Origin: Hyaloperonospora brassicae
Lineage: Eukaryota > Oomycota > Peronosporomycetes > Peronosporales > Peronosporaceae
Assembly (NCBI GenBank): GCA_947650285.1
Contig: CANTFL010001264.1
Coordinates: 186,001 to 250,000 of the forward strand
Length of the DNA: 64,000 bases
Direction: 5' to 3'
The notes beneath the pieces are model-generated. The model saw only the letters and a program-made list of their open reading frames with translations, had not been told where the DNA came from and did not search any database. Made by a program: the position numbers and the translations under genes. Positions 35,101 through 46,496 of the stretch are shown piece by piece; position 1 is the first letter of the stretch, and each line of letters starts with the position of its first letter.

Positions 35101-35875
35101 GTCTTGGTTGTAGTCAATATACACGACGCGTCACTTTCTCTAGTGTTCAAGCATGGCGTCGATATCTCCCCCCGGTAGTAGTGCTGAGCCACTGTGCCAT
35201 AAGATCCAGTCACCCCAGTACTTCTCTCGAACTCTCTCTGCGCAGAGACAAAGCTCTTGGCAGCTTTCTGTTCGCGATCAAACACTGAGGTCCGCAATCG
35301 CATCGCTTCAGTATCGGCCGACAATCTGGATCCATACGGTCTTCCAACCCCGAAATGTCCACTTGATCTCAAAATGGATCGCCCGCTGTCCCCAAAGTCT
35401 CCAGATACTCGTGGTCCGTGCCCTTCTCCTCCCAAATTAGATGGGAAAAAGCTGGAAGGACTGTTGGACGCAATCGAGCTTCCATTTGACCCAAAAGGTG
35501 ACGTCTCCAGTGCAGGGCGGCGATGGGCATACAGTTCGCGTGAACGCGTGTTACTCCTCAGGTTCGGAGCCACTGAAGCCGTGAGGATATGTGCAGGATC
35601 TCCACGAAACGTGGCTGTCGAAGAGTCGCGTTCAGTAGGCGCACTTCGCCCGCCAATGGCACCAAAACTGGCCTTCGCTTGACTGTATGTTTGTCATAGA
35701 TATACCAAGAGCAAGAAGTGAGCCAACAACAAACGATATCGTGCGCAATACGAAGAGTTGTGACAACGAAACAGCAGATATAGATAGAGGAGACGCACGT
35801 TTTCTTCCGGGGCGAGTCGTCCGCGATGCCGTCGGGCAGGAAGTACATCATTGTGCTCTCGTCGTCGGTGTCCAT
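32160..35875 (-). CDS. Ser-rich protein with C-terminal multi-pass membrane domain
   Basis: Five exons by hand: 35875-35799, 35682-32768, 32701-32610, 32547-32443 and 32351-32160, with introns of 116, 66, 62 and 91 nt, all GT-AG and phase-consistent. Total 1,126 residues. The start is the ATG at 35875 (MDTDDESTMMYFLPDG), preceded by non-coding DNA. Residues to about 800 are low-complexity Ser/Arg/Lys-rich and probably cytosolic and disordered, with PPGLAGPPGLEES near 235 and a Lys/Glu-rich stretch before the membrane part. From about 830 to 1060 there are roughly five or six hydrophobic segments, for example the one around MVVSMLLLFSLHAV. The extreme C-terminus is acidic then basic. No family recognised; function unknown. 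Confidence 0.7.
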
Positions 35876-36433
35876 CCTTTTCGTACTTCTCGCGCGCGGG
35901 TGTCGAACGCTTTGTGCGCGTCCACTAGTGGCGCTTTCTTGAAGTAACTGCTAAGTGACAGACGTACAAAGGATGCGCCACGTAAATGTGTTGCGCACAC
36001 CAATTTCGGCGGGCAAACGTCAAAGCCAAATTCGCACTGTATTGTGTCCTCTTTTTGTTAACGCTCTGCGATTTGCACGATTCACAACAGGCAGTACAAG
36101 GTGGAAAAGCTGACCCCATCCATTCTTGTCTGCCCTTCATCCTTGAAGCCACATCGATCGCAGTCGACGCAAAAGAATCTGGCGCCGTGACGCGACGGCA
36201 ACGCCAATCACTGTGGAGCGCACCACGGACCACGGGGCTCGTCATGCATTTGTGCAAAGCAGGGACGACTTTTTTTCGCAGTGAGAGCGACCTGGCAACG
36301 ATGTGGCGCTCTTTTGTCGCCAGTCACTGTCGCTTGTCCTGGACATGTGTGGCGAAGTGGGGAGTCGGGCTGAGCAAGGAGGTGAAGAAGGAGAAGAAAG
36401 TGAGTGAGTGACACGAGCAAGACAGCGGCATCT
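35876..36433. other. Spacer between the membrane-protein and RING genes
   Basis: 558 bp between two minus-strand genes: the 3' region of the RING gene and the promoter of the membrane-protein gene. I see no further coding sequence and no clear initiator. Confidence 0.4.
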
Positions 36434-38545
36434 CTACACATTTCGACGAGCGTACCAAATAAGACCACTTGGCTCCTCTTCAGCTTCCAAGCCGTCGTCG
36501 ATAGCCATGCGCGACACTGCTTGCTCACATTCATCGATTTCTACTGCACACAATCCACAGACAACACAAAGATTGCCGTTAGCACGAAGCAAAGTGGCAG
36601 CATCTTCAGCAATTCGACTCGTGCTATACCCGGAACGACGGACCGAAAGCCTGTGTGCAGCGAAGAAGAGCGCAGTTGACGGCGAATCGTTTCCCGATCC
36701 AGGGGAGAACACTCGGTGAACTTGTGTGCCATGCTGGGCGCTTCCGTCATCTGGTCGAGAGTGACTTCTGTTCGGCAAAGCGGACAGGACGTGTGGTCCC
36801 ATAGCCACTTGTCCACGCAACACGCACTGCAAATCAAGACGTGAACGCGTTAAAATCCCATCTGTAGCGCGCAGTATAGTTATCATCACTGCCAGATACT
36901 TCAGAACGTACTGGAAGAAGTGCTGACATGGAAGCGTGACGATGTGGTCGCCTATGCCATAATAAAGTTGGCAAATCGCGCATTCTTTGCAAGTTTCGTT
37001 GGCTGTACCCAGCGCGAGCGGCAGCTGATACCGAACTTCGACGGGCAGTCCCCTGAACAACAAACGCCAAACAGTTAGCCATGACAAGCAATGCATAGTG
37101 CGCGACATCGTTTACAAATGGCCCACGCACTTTTCTTCAAACGAAGGGCTGAAGCAACGATACTCTGGGCTGCTGCTGAGGTCGAAATCTCCCACGAGAA
37201 TCTGGCGGTACATCTCCTCTTGGGCCAGCTTGCTATCGCAGCCCCGGTCGGACTTCTCCGAGCTGCAAACAGTTCGCATAGCACTACCGTTAAAATCAGC
37301 ACCCGCGACATTGCACGGTTTCCTACGACGCACCACAAAGGCTGGTCCACCAACGAAATATGTTTAAGCTCATCGTCGCTGCTGTAGCTGTACGAAAGCG
37401 TCGTCCGGAAGAACGTTGGCGTAAGATCGACGACACGTGATAGCTGCAACTACTTTTCCAAACTCACCTTGAGCGAGGGCTTACTACTCCGTACTCCGTA
37501 GGCTTCGAGATAAAGTCATCATGCCAGCCATGCCACTTGCTTTCAGACTGGTCTCCACCAAAGCACCCTTCAATGGAGCGCTTCCGAGCATTGCTTTGTT
37601 CCCTCTTGCGGGTCCTGATACAGTCCTGTAGAACAGCACGGGCGCGAAGCACAAGCGGGTCCACCGTCGAAAACGACTGTGACTTGGACGAGGCTGTTGC
37701 CGAGGCCACTGATGCGGTCGAAGGTACAGTCGGTGGAAATGCAGACTCTTTGACTCGCGAGAGTTTCGCTTCAGCTTTGAACTGACATGCACCCACTGCA
37801 GCACAGTCACCCGTCTTCTTGCTCTTCGATGCTGTCGTGCTCGAATTTGCACGACCAGAACCTCGACTCGATCGAGTCTGCAGCATGGAAAAGGCAAACA
37901 AGTTCGCTCCCGCATCTGACACTCTCATGTCGTTGTCGTTGGTGACATCGCACGGCACTGCCGTACTCCGAGTCGTTGCCACACGGGTTCTCAACCGCCC
38001 GACGGACGATACGGACAATGAGCTTTTGCCATTCCTTCTGTCTTTCCTAGGTGTGCCCCGTTTGTTTGACCTCCCCACGGACCACAAGATATCAGACGAA
38101 GCAGCGGCCCGATTCTCTATACGAGCCGGAAATTCAAACGCCGCAGCCATTGGCAATGGAGGCGACGATGGACTCGGGGTCTTGTTCTTTGCCAACAAAT
38201 CCGTAGCTCGACCACTGCGAGCCGAAGCTGGAGCGGGAAACAACTTGAAAAGGCCAAAACGCTCACCGGCATCCAAAGACGTCGGGCAAACGGACGCAGC
38301 GGTCGCGCTTTTCCCCCTGTCTTGAGCGTCGTCGACGTATGTCTCTGCCATTGGTTTCCAGTGCTAGAGGCACCTGCTGCCGCTATTGCTATACTACGAT
38401 TGCTACTGCTGCTATTGAAATGCACCTTCGATGAGCTTCCAGCGCTCTTAGTGGATGGACTGACGCTCTTGTCGTGTCGCCAGCGCATCCGCTTTTCCGT
38501 CGACGTAGCGGTAACTCGCGTTCCTTCGACACACGCGGACTCCAT
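36434..38545 (-). CDS. RING-H2 finger protein, probable E3 ubiquitin ligase
   Basis: Seven exons: 38545-38426, 38363-37485, 37443-37334, 37262-37131, 37052-36912, 36826-36630 and 36543-36434. Introns are 62, 41, 71, 78, 85 and 86 nt; the last four and the first are phase-consistent, most with a TAAC-type branch site. The 41-nt second intron (GTAAGC to TTGCAG) is the weakest join. About 562 residues. The N-terminal 330 are Ser/Ala/Arg-rich and disordered. The RING is at about 438-478: C-x2-C-x14-C-x-H-x2-H-x2-C-x10-C-x2-C, with LPCQHFFHACCVDKWL and SCPLC, the full RING-H2 set of eight zinc ligands, one His split by an intron. RING-H2 proteins recruit E2 enzymes to ubiquitinate substrates. No membrane segment seen. 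Confidence 0.82.
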
Positions 38546-38625
38546 GTGGGTGGGTTGTGCGAGAGCAGTCGTCGTGTCGGTTTTATACGTCGAAAGTAAA
38601 AATAGCACTTTTCTGTCACGACTGG

Positions 38626-38690
38626 CTACTACTACTACTACTACCACTACTACTACTACTACTACTGCTACCACTAATACTACTACTTAT
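38626..38690 (+). repeat. ACT/CTA trinucleotide microsatellite
   Basis: About 20 imperfect copies of a CTA/ACT triplet. It lies 80-145 bp upstream of the RING-gene ATG, so in its promoter or 5' leader. Seen directly. Confidence 0.9.
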
Positions 38691-40987
38691 AGCAGTGCTT
38701 CCACTCCTCTTCCTCCTACTGAGACCAACACTGCGTTTCAAGTTTGTCGAGTAGGGGTACAGCGTAATTTACGATCGGTTCTAGGGCAGCAGGCAAGTAA
38801 AATATTGCGTCAGTCTGAAGCCCCACAAGATGCGTAAACATTCGCGTGTAAGCCGCAACATACATGCAGCTCACGCGTTACAAGCTCGTCGGCATCGAGG
38901 GATGGGGCGATGACAGCCGAGGGCGCGTAGGATATTGGGTGAGGGTGCGTCCACAGTTTGCGAGTATTTTTACGCAGCGGTAGTAGGGCTGCAGGTAACG
39001 TGCATTCGCCCGCCCCACTGTACGTTTGCGCTCGTTTGGTACTTGGGGGACAAATCACAAAAAATACGTGACCGACCAACGACTTGATCCCATGCAATTG
39101 AAGAGCAGTTTTTCTCGTCACTATCGGCTGGAAAAGATATGGCCAATCACGGTCGGCTTGTTCGCTCACGAGCTTCAAGTGGGATAAAAGATACGAAGTG
39201 CGTACAAAATGGCCAGTGCCCAAAATGCAGATTCAGCGTTTTGATCGTTTTGACACGACACTATGGCAATCTGTATGGCAGTCATCGCATTCTCACTTTG
39301 CTGGTCATAACTTACCTTCCCGCACATACACGCACAACTTAGTGCTTGATCAGAGTCAGTACCGTATATCTGGCCGTTCGTCGACGTGCGCGGGAACCGG
39401 GTGTTTCGTGTACTTTGTTTGCCCTTTTTGACTTCGCGGTCAATGCCACACTTACATGCTGGACTGGCAATGTGCAATGTGCTGGATAGTGGTCACATAG
39501 CTGCACACGTTCTTGAAAGAGTCAAACTATAGTGTAGGTGTAGATGCGCAGACAACAACGACACTACTCCTTTCTTGTGCGCAAGAACTTGGGCAGGTGT
39601 CGCACCCTGATCACGCACGACGATGGACGACTACGATGGCCGAGAGAAAACTGGATGCTCACTCTCACTGCATTGCTAGTTCGCTACGATCTTGCATGTG
39701 TAGGGACAAGCATAATCGATTTTGTCAAAAGTGTCGACAAAGCCTAGGGACTGCATTGTGTCTCTTCGACACCCAATACGCGAATCCGAGATGAAGAACT
39801 TTACAGAAACGGAATACCTGCTGTTGTTGTTAGTGTGTCAGTTGCCATGAGTATGCCTGTTGCCATAGTCCCAGGTTGTGTATTCTCAGGAAATGTGACA
39901 GCCCCGTATCGGGAAGTCTAATCCTGAAGTCGGTCTCATGTTGGAACTAGCTGAATGTGTGTTTTAGCTATCGTACCGGTCCGATGCAGTGGGCACAGCG
40001 CAAACTTGTCGTCATCGACGTTCTTAGGCATTCTATCACCCCGCCGTAAGTTGTCTAAACTTCTTGTGCTCTGAATGTAGATGGATTCGATAGTCGGGAT
40101 ACTTCATGACATTCGACAAGGAACTCGTGGCTCATCCTGGTGGCAACTAGCTGTGTCGCTAGTCGCTTCATAGACTCTTATCATAGCTGTTGACATTCGC
40201 TCCTTCTTCCTGCCGCGCTGTCATCCATGCGCTGACTTCAGCTCTCATGTCCAGTTGTCAGCCATTTGTTGTGCTGTTGTGTCCAGATTAGCTTGAGCCA
40301 GTGCCACTGGCAGTCTCCAATCTGCTTCGTTTTTCGCCCGCTACTCACGCAGAAAAGTAGCGACCTCGGCCCAGACTACTTCACATCGCTTGAGATTCTG
40401 AGTACATATTCGGCGTCGATGGAGACGATACCTATCCTCCTCCGAACCCCTTAGCGTCTCAAGCATGCCTGGGTCGTTTGTTTATGTCTGCTACTGACCG
40501 TAAATGTCGAGTGGTGCCACATAATAGCTTCTGAAAGTTGTGTTTATCGCTCCTCGCTCTATGAGGAATTCTGTAGACAACGGTAGTGTATTGAAGCGTA
40601 TAGAAGGATACCAATCAGAATGCATAGTATGATCGACGCGAGTTGAGGTGCTTGCCACGGCAGCGAGTCAATTTATACCGGTTCAGATCCGTAACGCCCA
40701 GGTGGTCATGACGAATTATTCTTACTTGACATCCCGAAGTATCCGGTCGCGTAGCCACGTTCGAAAAGCTGAAGCTAGGCATAATTTGTAGTCTCAGACG
40801 ATGTGATGTGGAAGATTGACACGCTCTTTGCGGGCGGCCAGTTCAGCGATCTCGCCAATGCCATGCACAATGCTCATTATCCGCGGGCTATGCCTCAATG
40901 CTGTGCGAAAGCTTCACTACGATAAAAAACAAATCGAGATCATCTGCCCCATCTCCGAATATTGAGATGTCGCAAACCACCGATCTG
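38691..40987. other. Intergenic region between the RING gene and Gypsy copy B
   Basis: About 2.3 kb, of moderate GC content, with many short frames on both strands and none convincing. It holds the upstream region of the RING gene. ATCTG at 40983-40987 is the left target duplication of copy B. Confidence 0.4.
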
Positions 40988-41379
40988 TGCAACGGGGCAG
41001 CCCGTTTCAGGGGAAGTGTCACTTTAAAGAAAGTGACAACAAAGAATATTAAGTGAATATTCTTTGAACAATATCACCGATAGTGGTGATATTGGTGAAG
41101 CGACCAAAGGGTCTGCTCATTGGTTGATATCTTGATGATATCAACCCACCAATCGCCGCAGGACGCGCGCAATGAGTGGTGACGAGACGTCACCATACAC
41201 TCAGTTACATTAACATAATTAAGTCAGGTTAAGCAGAGAGATGGTAGCAAAAAGACTTAATTATATTAATACAACAGTTTTACTTTTCCCCTATCTACGC
41301 TTCCTCGCTTGCCTTGTGTACGTCTGTCGGGGCACCTCAACCCTTGCGTTAAGTTCACGCAAGGGTGTGCCCCGTTACA
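40988..41379 (+). repeat. 5' LTR of Gypsy copy B
   Basis: 392 bp. Its first bases read TGCAACGG rather than TGTAACGG and several changes cluster in the first 35 bp, so the terminal hairpin is partly broken. The remainder matches the right LTR closely. Confidence 0.93.
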
Positions 41380-41423
41380 CCTGGTAGCACTTTGTAGTCC
41401 TTCCAAGGCCCACAGCATCCAAC

Positions 41424-42331
41424 ATGAACATGTTGGATGACGAAGAAATCTTTCACGCCACGCGTGAAGGGTTTAACCATTTGAGTGACATCGAATGGAG
41501 TGCGGTAGAACGAATGAGCTCTACCATAGGCGAGTTCGCCATTAGCGCCATGTTGGAGTCTCTAGATAGAGACCAACAACATGCCGCTATGGCCAAGTTC
41601 ATCCAAAGTGAACTTGTCGCCGAAAGGAAAAAGTAGCCTTGCTTCACCAGCAAGGCTCTCAACAGGCCGAGCAGTTGAGAGAACTCGGTGCTCAACAGAC
41701 AGAGCTGTTGAGACAGCAGCAATTCCATGCTGCTGTGGGCGGGACGGCACATGCGCGTCGTCCCGAGGTCATGAAGGTTGACATCTCCGAGTACAGTGGA
41801 GTCCCGGAGGACTCCCTGTTACTGTGGTTTGTCGAACTCGACAGAGCCTTAAGGGCTCGTCGCGTCGAAGATGAGCAAATGAAACTCACATTTGCTCAAA
41901 CCCACTTGGCAGGACGTGTCAAAACTTGGTCCCTGGGACTCGAGAGTAGCGACCCAAATGTGTTTAGGTCGCTAGATTACTTCAAGGCCCGGCTCAGACA
42001 AACGTTTGAGCCGCCACGCGCTGAATTCAGGGCTCGTTCTGAGCTCCTGAAACTCAAGCAGGGTAAGCGTGATGTGCACGCTTACGCTCAACATATACGA
42101 CACCTCACGAGTAGTATAACTGCTAACCCAGTCCATGAACATACGTTGATTACGGTGTTCATGCAAGGGCTCGCAGAAGGGTCCGTCAGGAGCCACCTGT
42201 TCCGCCTTGAGCTGAATACGCTGGAAGAAGCGATATCAGCCGCGGAACAGGAAGACTTTAGCATGAGACAGGCTCATGCTAGCTCAAACTCTTATCGTCC
42301 ACCGAGACGACAAGAGATCGGGGGTCCATAA
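41424..42331 (+). pseudogene. Gypsy B gag
   Basis: Same protein as the copy A gag. It starts at the ATG 41424 and is frameshifted at about 41634, where an A-run has five instead of six A's, then open from 41639 to TAA 42329-42331. The gag domain motifs are kept (VKTWSLGLE, ARLRQTFEPP). Confidence 0.88.
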
Positions 42332-42334
42332 CCA

Positions 42335-43446
42335 ATGGACCTCTGCTATGTTGAGAGCGAGAGACCTCGCTCTTCAAACAACAAGCGATTGCTGACGTGC
42401 AATCGATGTCAGAAGTTAGGGCACTTCGCACATGAGTGTAGTGCTCCACGCCCAGTACCAAGCAGTACTGATCGAAATGGTCGTCCATTTGCCAGAAAGG
42501 GCAATGGGCGTGGGTCCAACGCTGTTGCGAAGCCGCAACAGCGAAACGGACCATCAAAAAATGTTCGGGGTCAGTAGGGGTGGAGCGCCCTACTGATCCA
42601 GCAACCTCAAGATAATTTGAAAATCTCTTGACGAAAGTTGCTCCAGATACACGATCATTGTGTGTCTCTGCACCTGGTGATGACGTTTCGCTCATCACCT
42701 TGAAGTTGGAAGCGACAAATGATTTGTCGCTTTGTGCCCTAGTAGACTGTAGGGAGTCGGACAACTTTGTATGTCGCCATTCACTAGAGGGTCGTAGGCT
42801 CAAGTCCGTTGAGCGCGACATTCCCCTCACGAGGATGACGGTGCTCCTTGCAACAGGCGCATCGATTACCGTTAAGAAACGAGTAGTAGGAATCCACTAC
42901 ACGTTGGAGGGCGAACAATACGATGATGACTTCATCGTACTGGATCTGGATGACAAATTTGATGTCATCCTGGGATTACCTTGGCTCAGAAGGTACGAGC
43001 CAAGGGTGAGCTGGCAGCATCGATCCGTGAAGATGCCTGCCGCTTGTTCATCAGATGGCCATCTGATGAACATCTTGGAGCGTCCACAAGCGTGTGGATG
43101 TTCTGCGAGTGAGTGCGATGGCCTCACTTGCGGTACGGTCGTTAGCACGACTGCACAAGATCACAGTGTAGTTGATCACTACACTGTGGAGCAAGCTCCC
43201 GGCGGCTGTATAGAAGTACAGGAGGCGCTGGAGGCCCGCCACTCGAAGAAGTCGAGTGGACTGGGACGTGGATGTACGCCTAGCGGGCGACATCCTAGCA
43301 AGAGTAAACCGGTTGCCCACAAGCGGCAACACGGATATCCTAGGTCGACTGGAGAGTCGACCGTAGAGGATCGGTACCTGACTGTGGTTGCACAGCCACA
43401 GTCAGAAGACGTCGAGGGAATAAGTCCCCACGTACTTGGGGAATGA
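42335..43446 (+). pseudogene. Gypsy B nucleocapsid, protease and spacer
   Basis: Zinc knuckle CNRCQKLGHFAHEC in the frame 42335-42577, then a protease frame 42628-43446 with ALVDCRESDNFV (active site altered from DCGAS to DCRES) and DVILGLPWLRRYEP. The Trp that is a stop in copy A is intact here. A TAA near 42614 breaks the start of the protease frame. The frame ends at TGA 43444-43446, shared with copy A. It contains an extra 22 bp (42518-42539) relative to copy A. Confidence 0.85.
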
Positions 43447-43491
43447 ATTCCTCAAGAGTCACTTGCTGAAGGATCAGGCCTTCAGCAACCT

Positions 43492-44863
43492 GTGGAAAGA
43501 AGTTCCCAGGAAGTAAACGAGACGTTGAACGTCTTGGTTAATGATGGATCAAGCGTAGGTGCTTATACGCTTGATCTGATTGTGCCTCCGAAGTTAACTT
43601 CGGAGATAACTCAGTTGCCAACGCTAGAACCGAAACGGTTCTTGCGTGATCTGCGTAGTGGCAAAGTCAAGCAGATCTGCATACTCGTCACAGAGGATGA
43701 GTATATGGCCGATATTCGGTCGGCGACAGTATTTTCTGAGAACGAATGGGTTCTCAGCAGCTCATCGATGGACGAAAGTGTCCTCGATGAGAAGAATCGG
43801 ATTGAGCGATACACGTATCAATACTGGGAGTCACTTCAAGCAAATCCTTTGTACAAGGATTTGATCGAATTCAAGGATGTATTCCCCGAATCCGTAACTT
43901 GCGAGTTGCCTAAGGACAAAGGCACTCGACACAAGATCGAGCTCAAACCGGGCTCAAAGTACTGTGTCATGAAGCATTGGCCACTGCCTCGTGAACAAGT
44001 GATAGCGATCGACAATTTCTTTGCCGATCGCTTAGCAGCGAGCCATGTGAGGGAATCAACATCCCCTCACAGCTCTACGACCTTCTGTGTGCGAAAGGCC
44101 ACAGGAGGATGGCGGATAGTGCACGCATTCAATTAATTCAGTGCTGCAACGGTACCGGCTCAGACGCCGATACCGAGGAAGGACGTAATCATAGATGGTA
44201 TGTCTAAAAGTACCATCTTTTCGTCCATGGATCTGATGGTTGAATTCCATCAGATCCTCATGCGTGAAGGGGACATCCCGTACACGGCAGTGAGCACCCC
44301 CAGCGGTATGCTGTGGGAGTGGCTAGTGATGCCACAGGGGCTGAGTAATGCCCCTGCTACTTTCAACAGATGTGTTACAAATCTGTGGAGACCGGTGCGA
44401 GACTTCGCACCGAGTTACTTCGACGATGTGTTCGTCCATAGCCGGGCTACTTGACGGAAAGACGGACGTTGAAGTTCATAGAACTCACGTTCGTCAAGTC
44501 CTTCAACTTATGCGCAAGCATAAGTTGTATGCAAACCTCAAGAAGTGTATATTCGTGGCTAGCGAAATACCACTTCTTGGGTGCATCGTGGGTAAACACG
44601 GCGTACGCCCTGATCCCGAAAAGATCAAGGCGATCACCGACTGGCCAGTGGCAGTCGATGTCAAGGGACTAAGTAAGTTCCTTGGACTAGCGGCGTACTT
44701 GCATAAGTACTCTCGCAACTACGCCGAAATGACGGTACATCTTTCTTGTTTACTCGAGAAAAATGTCAAGTGGTCATGGAACGCTGAGTGCCAGCGTTCC
44801 TTTAAAGGTATCAAGCGGAGCTTGATGCAGTCGCCGATATTGGCGATTGCAGATCATAATTGA
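43492..44863 (+). pseudogene. Gypsy B reverse transcriptase
   Basis: Frames 43492-44136, 44200-44454 and 44348-44863. It carries the same RT motifs as copy A, including SSMDLMVEFHQI and YFDDVFVHS. Private TAA after VHAFN (44134-44136); shared one-base shift after the catalytic box (near 44450); shared TGA at 44861-44863. Confidence 0.88.
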
Positions 44864-44872
44864 CCATTCCAT

Positions 44873-46312
44873 GTGGTCTGTGACGCCAGCGATTTTGCGA
44901 TCGGCTGTGCGTTGATGCAATTTTATGCAGATGGCGCAGAGCGCGTCATCTGTTATCAGTCGCGTCAGCTGCAAGCAGCTGAGCGCAATTGCCCAGTGCA
45001 TGAAAAGGAACTCCTTGCCATGAAATATGCACTGGATAAGTTCCGGGTCTATCTATTGGGAGATAGACCGTTCATCGTGTATACCGACCATGCGTCACTA
45101 CGCACGGCCGTAAACAGCCCACACCTCTCGCAGAGAATGGCGAGGTGGCTATCTTTCTTCGCGGAGTACAACTTCTCCGTGGAGTATAAACCAGGACGAC
45201 TAAACGTCGTCGCTGATGCGCTTTCGCGCCGGCCCGATTTCGATCCGGTCGCACAATCCAACAGTGAGGATAAGCCCACTGTTGCGACACTGACAGCCAG
45301 TGTTCCGTCGTCAAGCTTACTTAACGACGTACGAAAGGCATACGCAGAAGATAAGGATCTTCTGCGATTAATGGGTCATCTGGTGCATCCATCCAGTAAA
45401 TCATTGAAGGATTTACCGGCTTTGTACCGATCCTCATCGGATCGGTACACAACGCGTAACGGACTGTTATACTATACAGCCGTTGCCGGCGACACGCCTC
45501 GTTTCGTCGTCCCCACTCATAGTGATTTTCGATTACGCATCATGTATGAGTGTCACGATGCCCCAACAGGTGGCCATCGTGGAAGAGAAAAGAACTACCT
45601 CACGGTAAGTCGTGACTTTTACTGACCACGCCAGTATCAGTTTTTACGCAAGTACATACGTGCTTGCGAGGTTTGTCAACGAATGAAGCCTAGTCCTTCA
45701 TCCCGTGCACCATTACAGCCTCTACCGGTCCCGGCAGAGTGCTGGCAGTCCGTTTCAATGGACTTCGTCTTCGGGATATCCGAAGACGCTCACAAGAATA
45801 ATGGTATTCTTGTGTTCGTTGATCGGTTCAGCAAGATGGTGCATCTTGCTGCAGTGCCCGAGTCCATCACGGCACCCGGTTGTGCTCGTGTCTTTCTTGA
45901 CACGATCTTCCGCCTCCACGGGTTGCCCCGTGAACTCGTATCATACCGTGACCCTCGGTTCACGGCGGAATTTTGGCAAACCGTGTTTCGATCTCTTGGA
46001 ACACGATTGAAGATGTCTACCTCTGACCATTCGGAAACAGATGGTCAGACGAAACGTGCAAACCGTGTCCTCGAAGAGATCCTTCGAGGATACGTCCACT
46101 CGTTTTCTAGTTTAACGAAATTCTCTTCAATGGTGGAATTCGCCATCAATAATTCGGTGCATGCTTCAACACAGCACACACCGTTTTACGTGAATGGCTT
46201 ACGCCATCCACGTGTTCCCGCCCTTCTAGAGTATGACTCTTGGATAAGGGGGAGAGGGACTCGCTCGAGCAAAAAACCGTTTTGGCTCTTGCTCATCACG
46301 TGTCGACGCTAA
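44873..46312 (+). pseudogene. Gypsy B RNase H and integrase core
   Basis: RNase H frame 44873-45625 (VCDASDFAIGCAL, YTDHASLRT) ending at a TGA that replaces the Trp of DFYW. Integrase frame 45683-46312 has SMDFVFG and DPRFTAEFW. The catalytic SDRDP motif reads SYRDP here, so the second catalytic Asp region is altered. Confidence 0.87.
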
Positions 46313-46496
46313 CGTCGTCACGTATGATGCCGATGTTGACAATGTCGACACCGATGAAGAAGATCACCTCAGTAATAGCGATGACGCTATTACTGACTCG
46401 GATGATGATGACGATGCTGGTATATCTAGCATCGTCAACGATTATTCCAGCGAGGAAGGAGACAACCTCGCTGAAGAAGAGAGTAATCTCTTAGAA

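Noticed and set aside
32718..35573. 951-codon frame taken as the whole membrane-protein gene
   Set aside because: Its start is a GTG in the middle of coding sequence, and its end reads through an intron at 32767. The phase-consistent multi-exon model is better.
36434..37108. 225-codon frame read as the RING protein without introns
   Set aside because: It changes frame inside the RING and loses the second half of the zinc ligands. Splicing restores a full RING-H2.
37075..37449. 125-codon minus-strand frame
   Set aside because: Only its first 36 codons are exon 3 of the RING gene; the rest reads through the 71-nt intron and on in the wrong frame.
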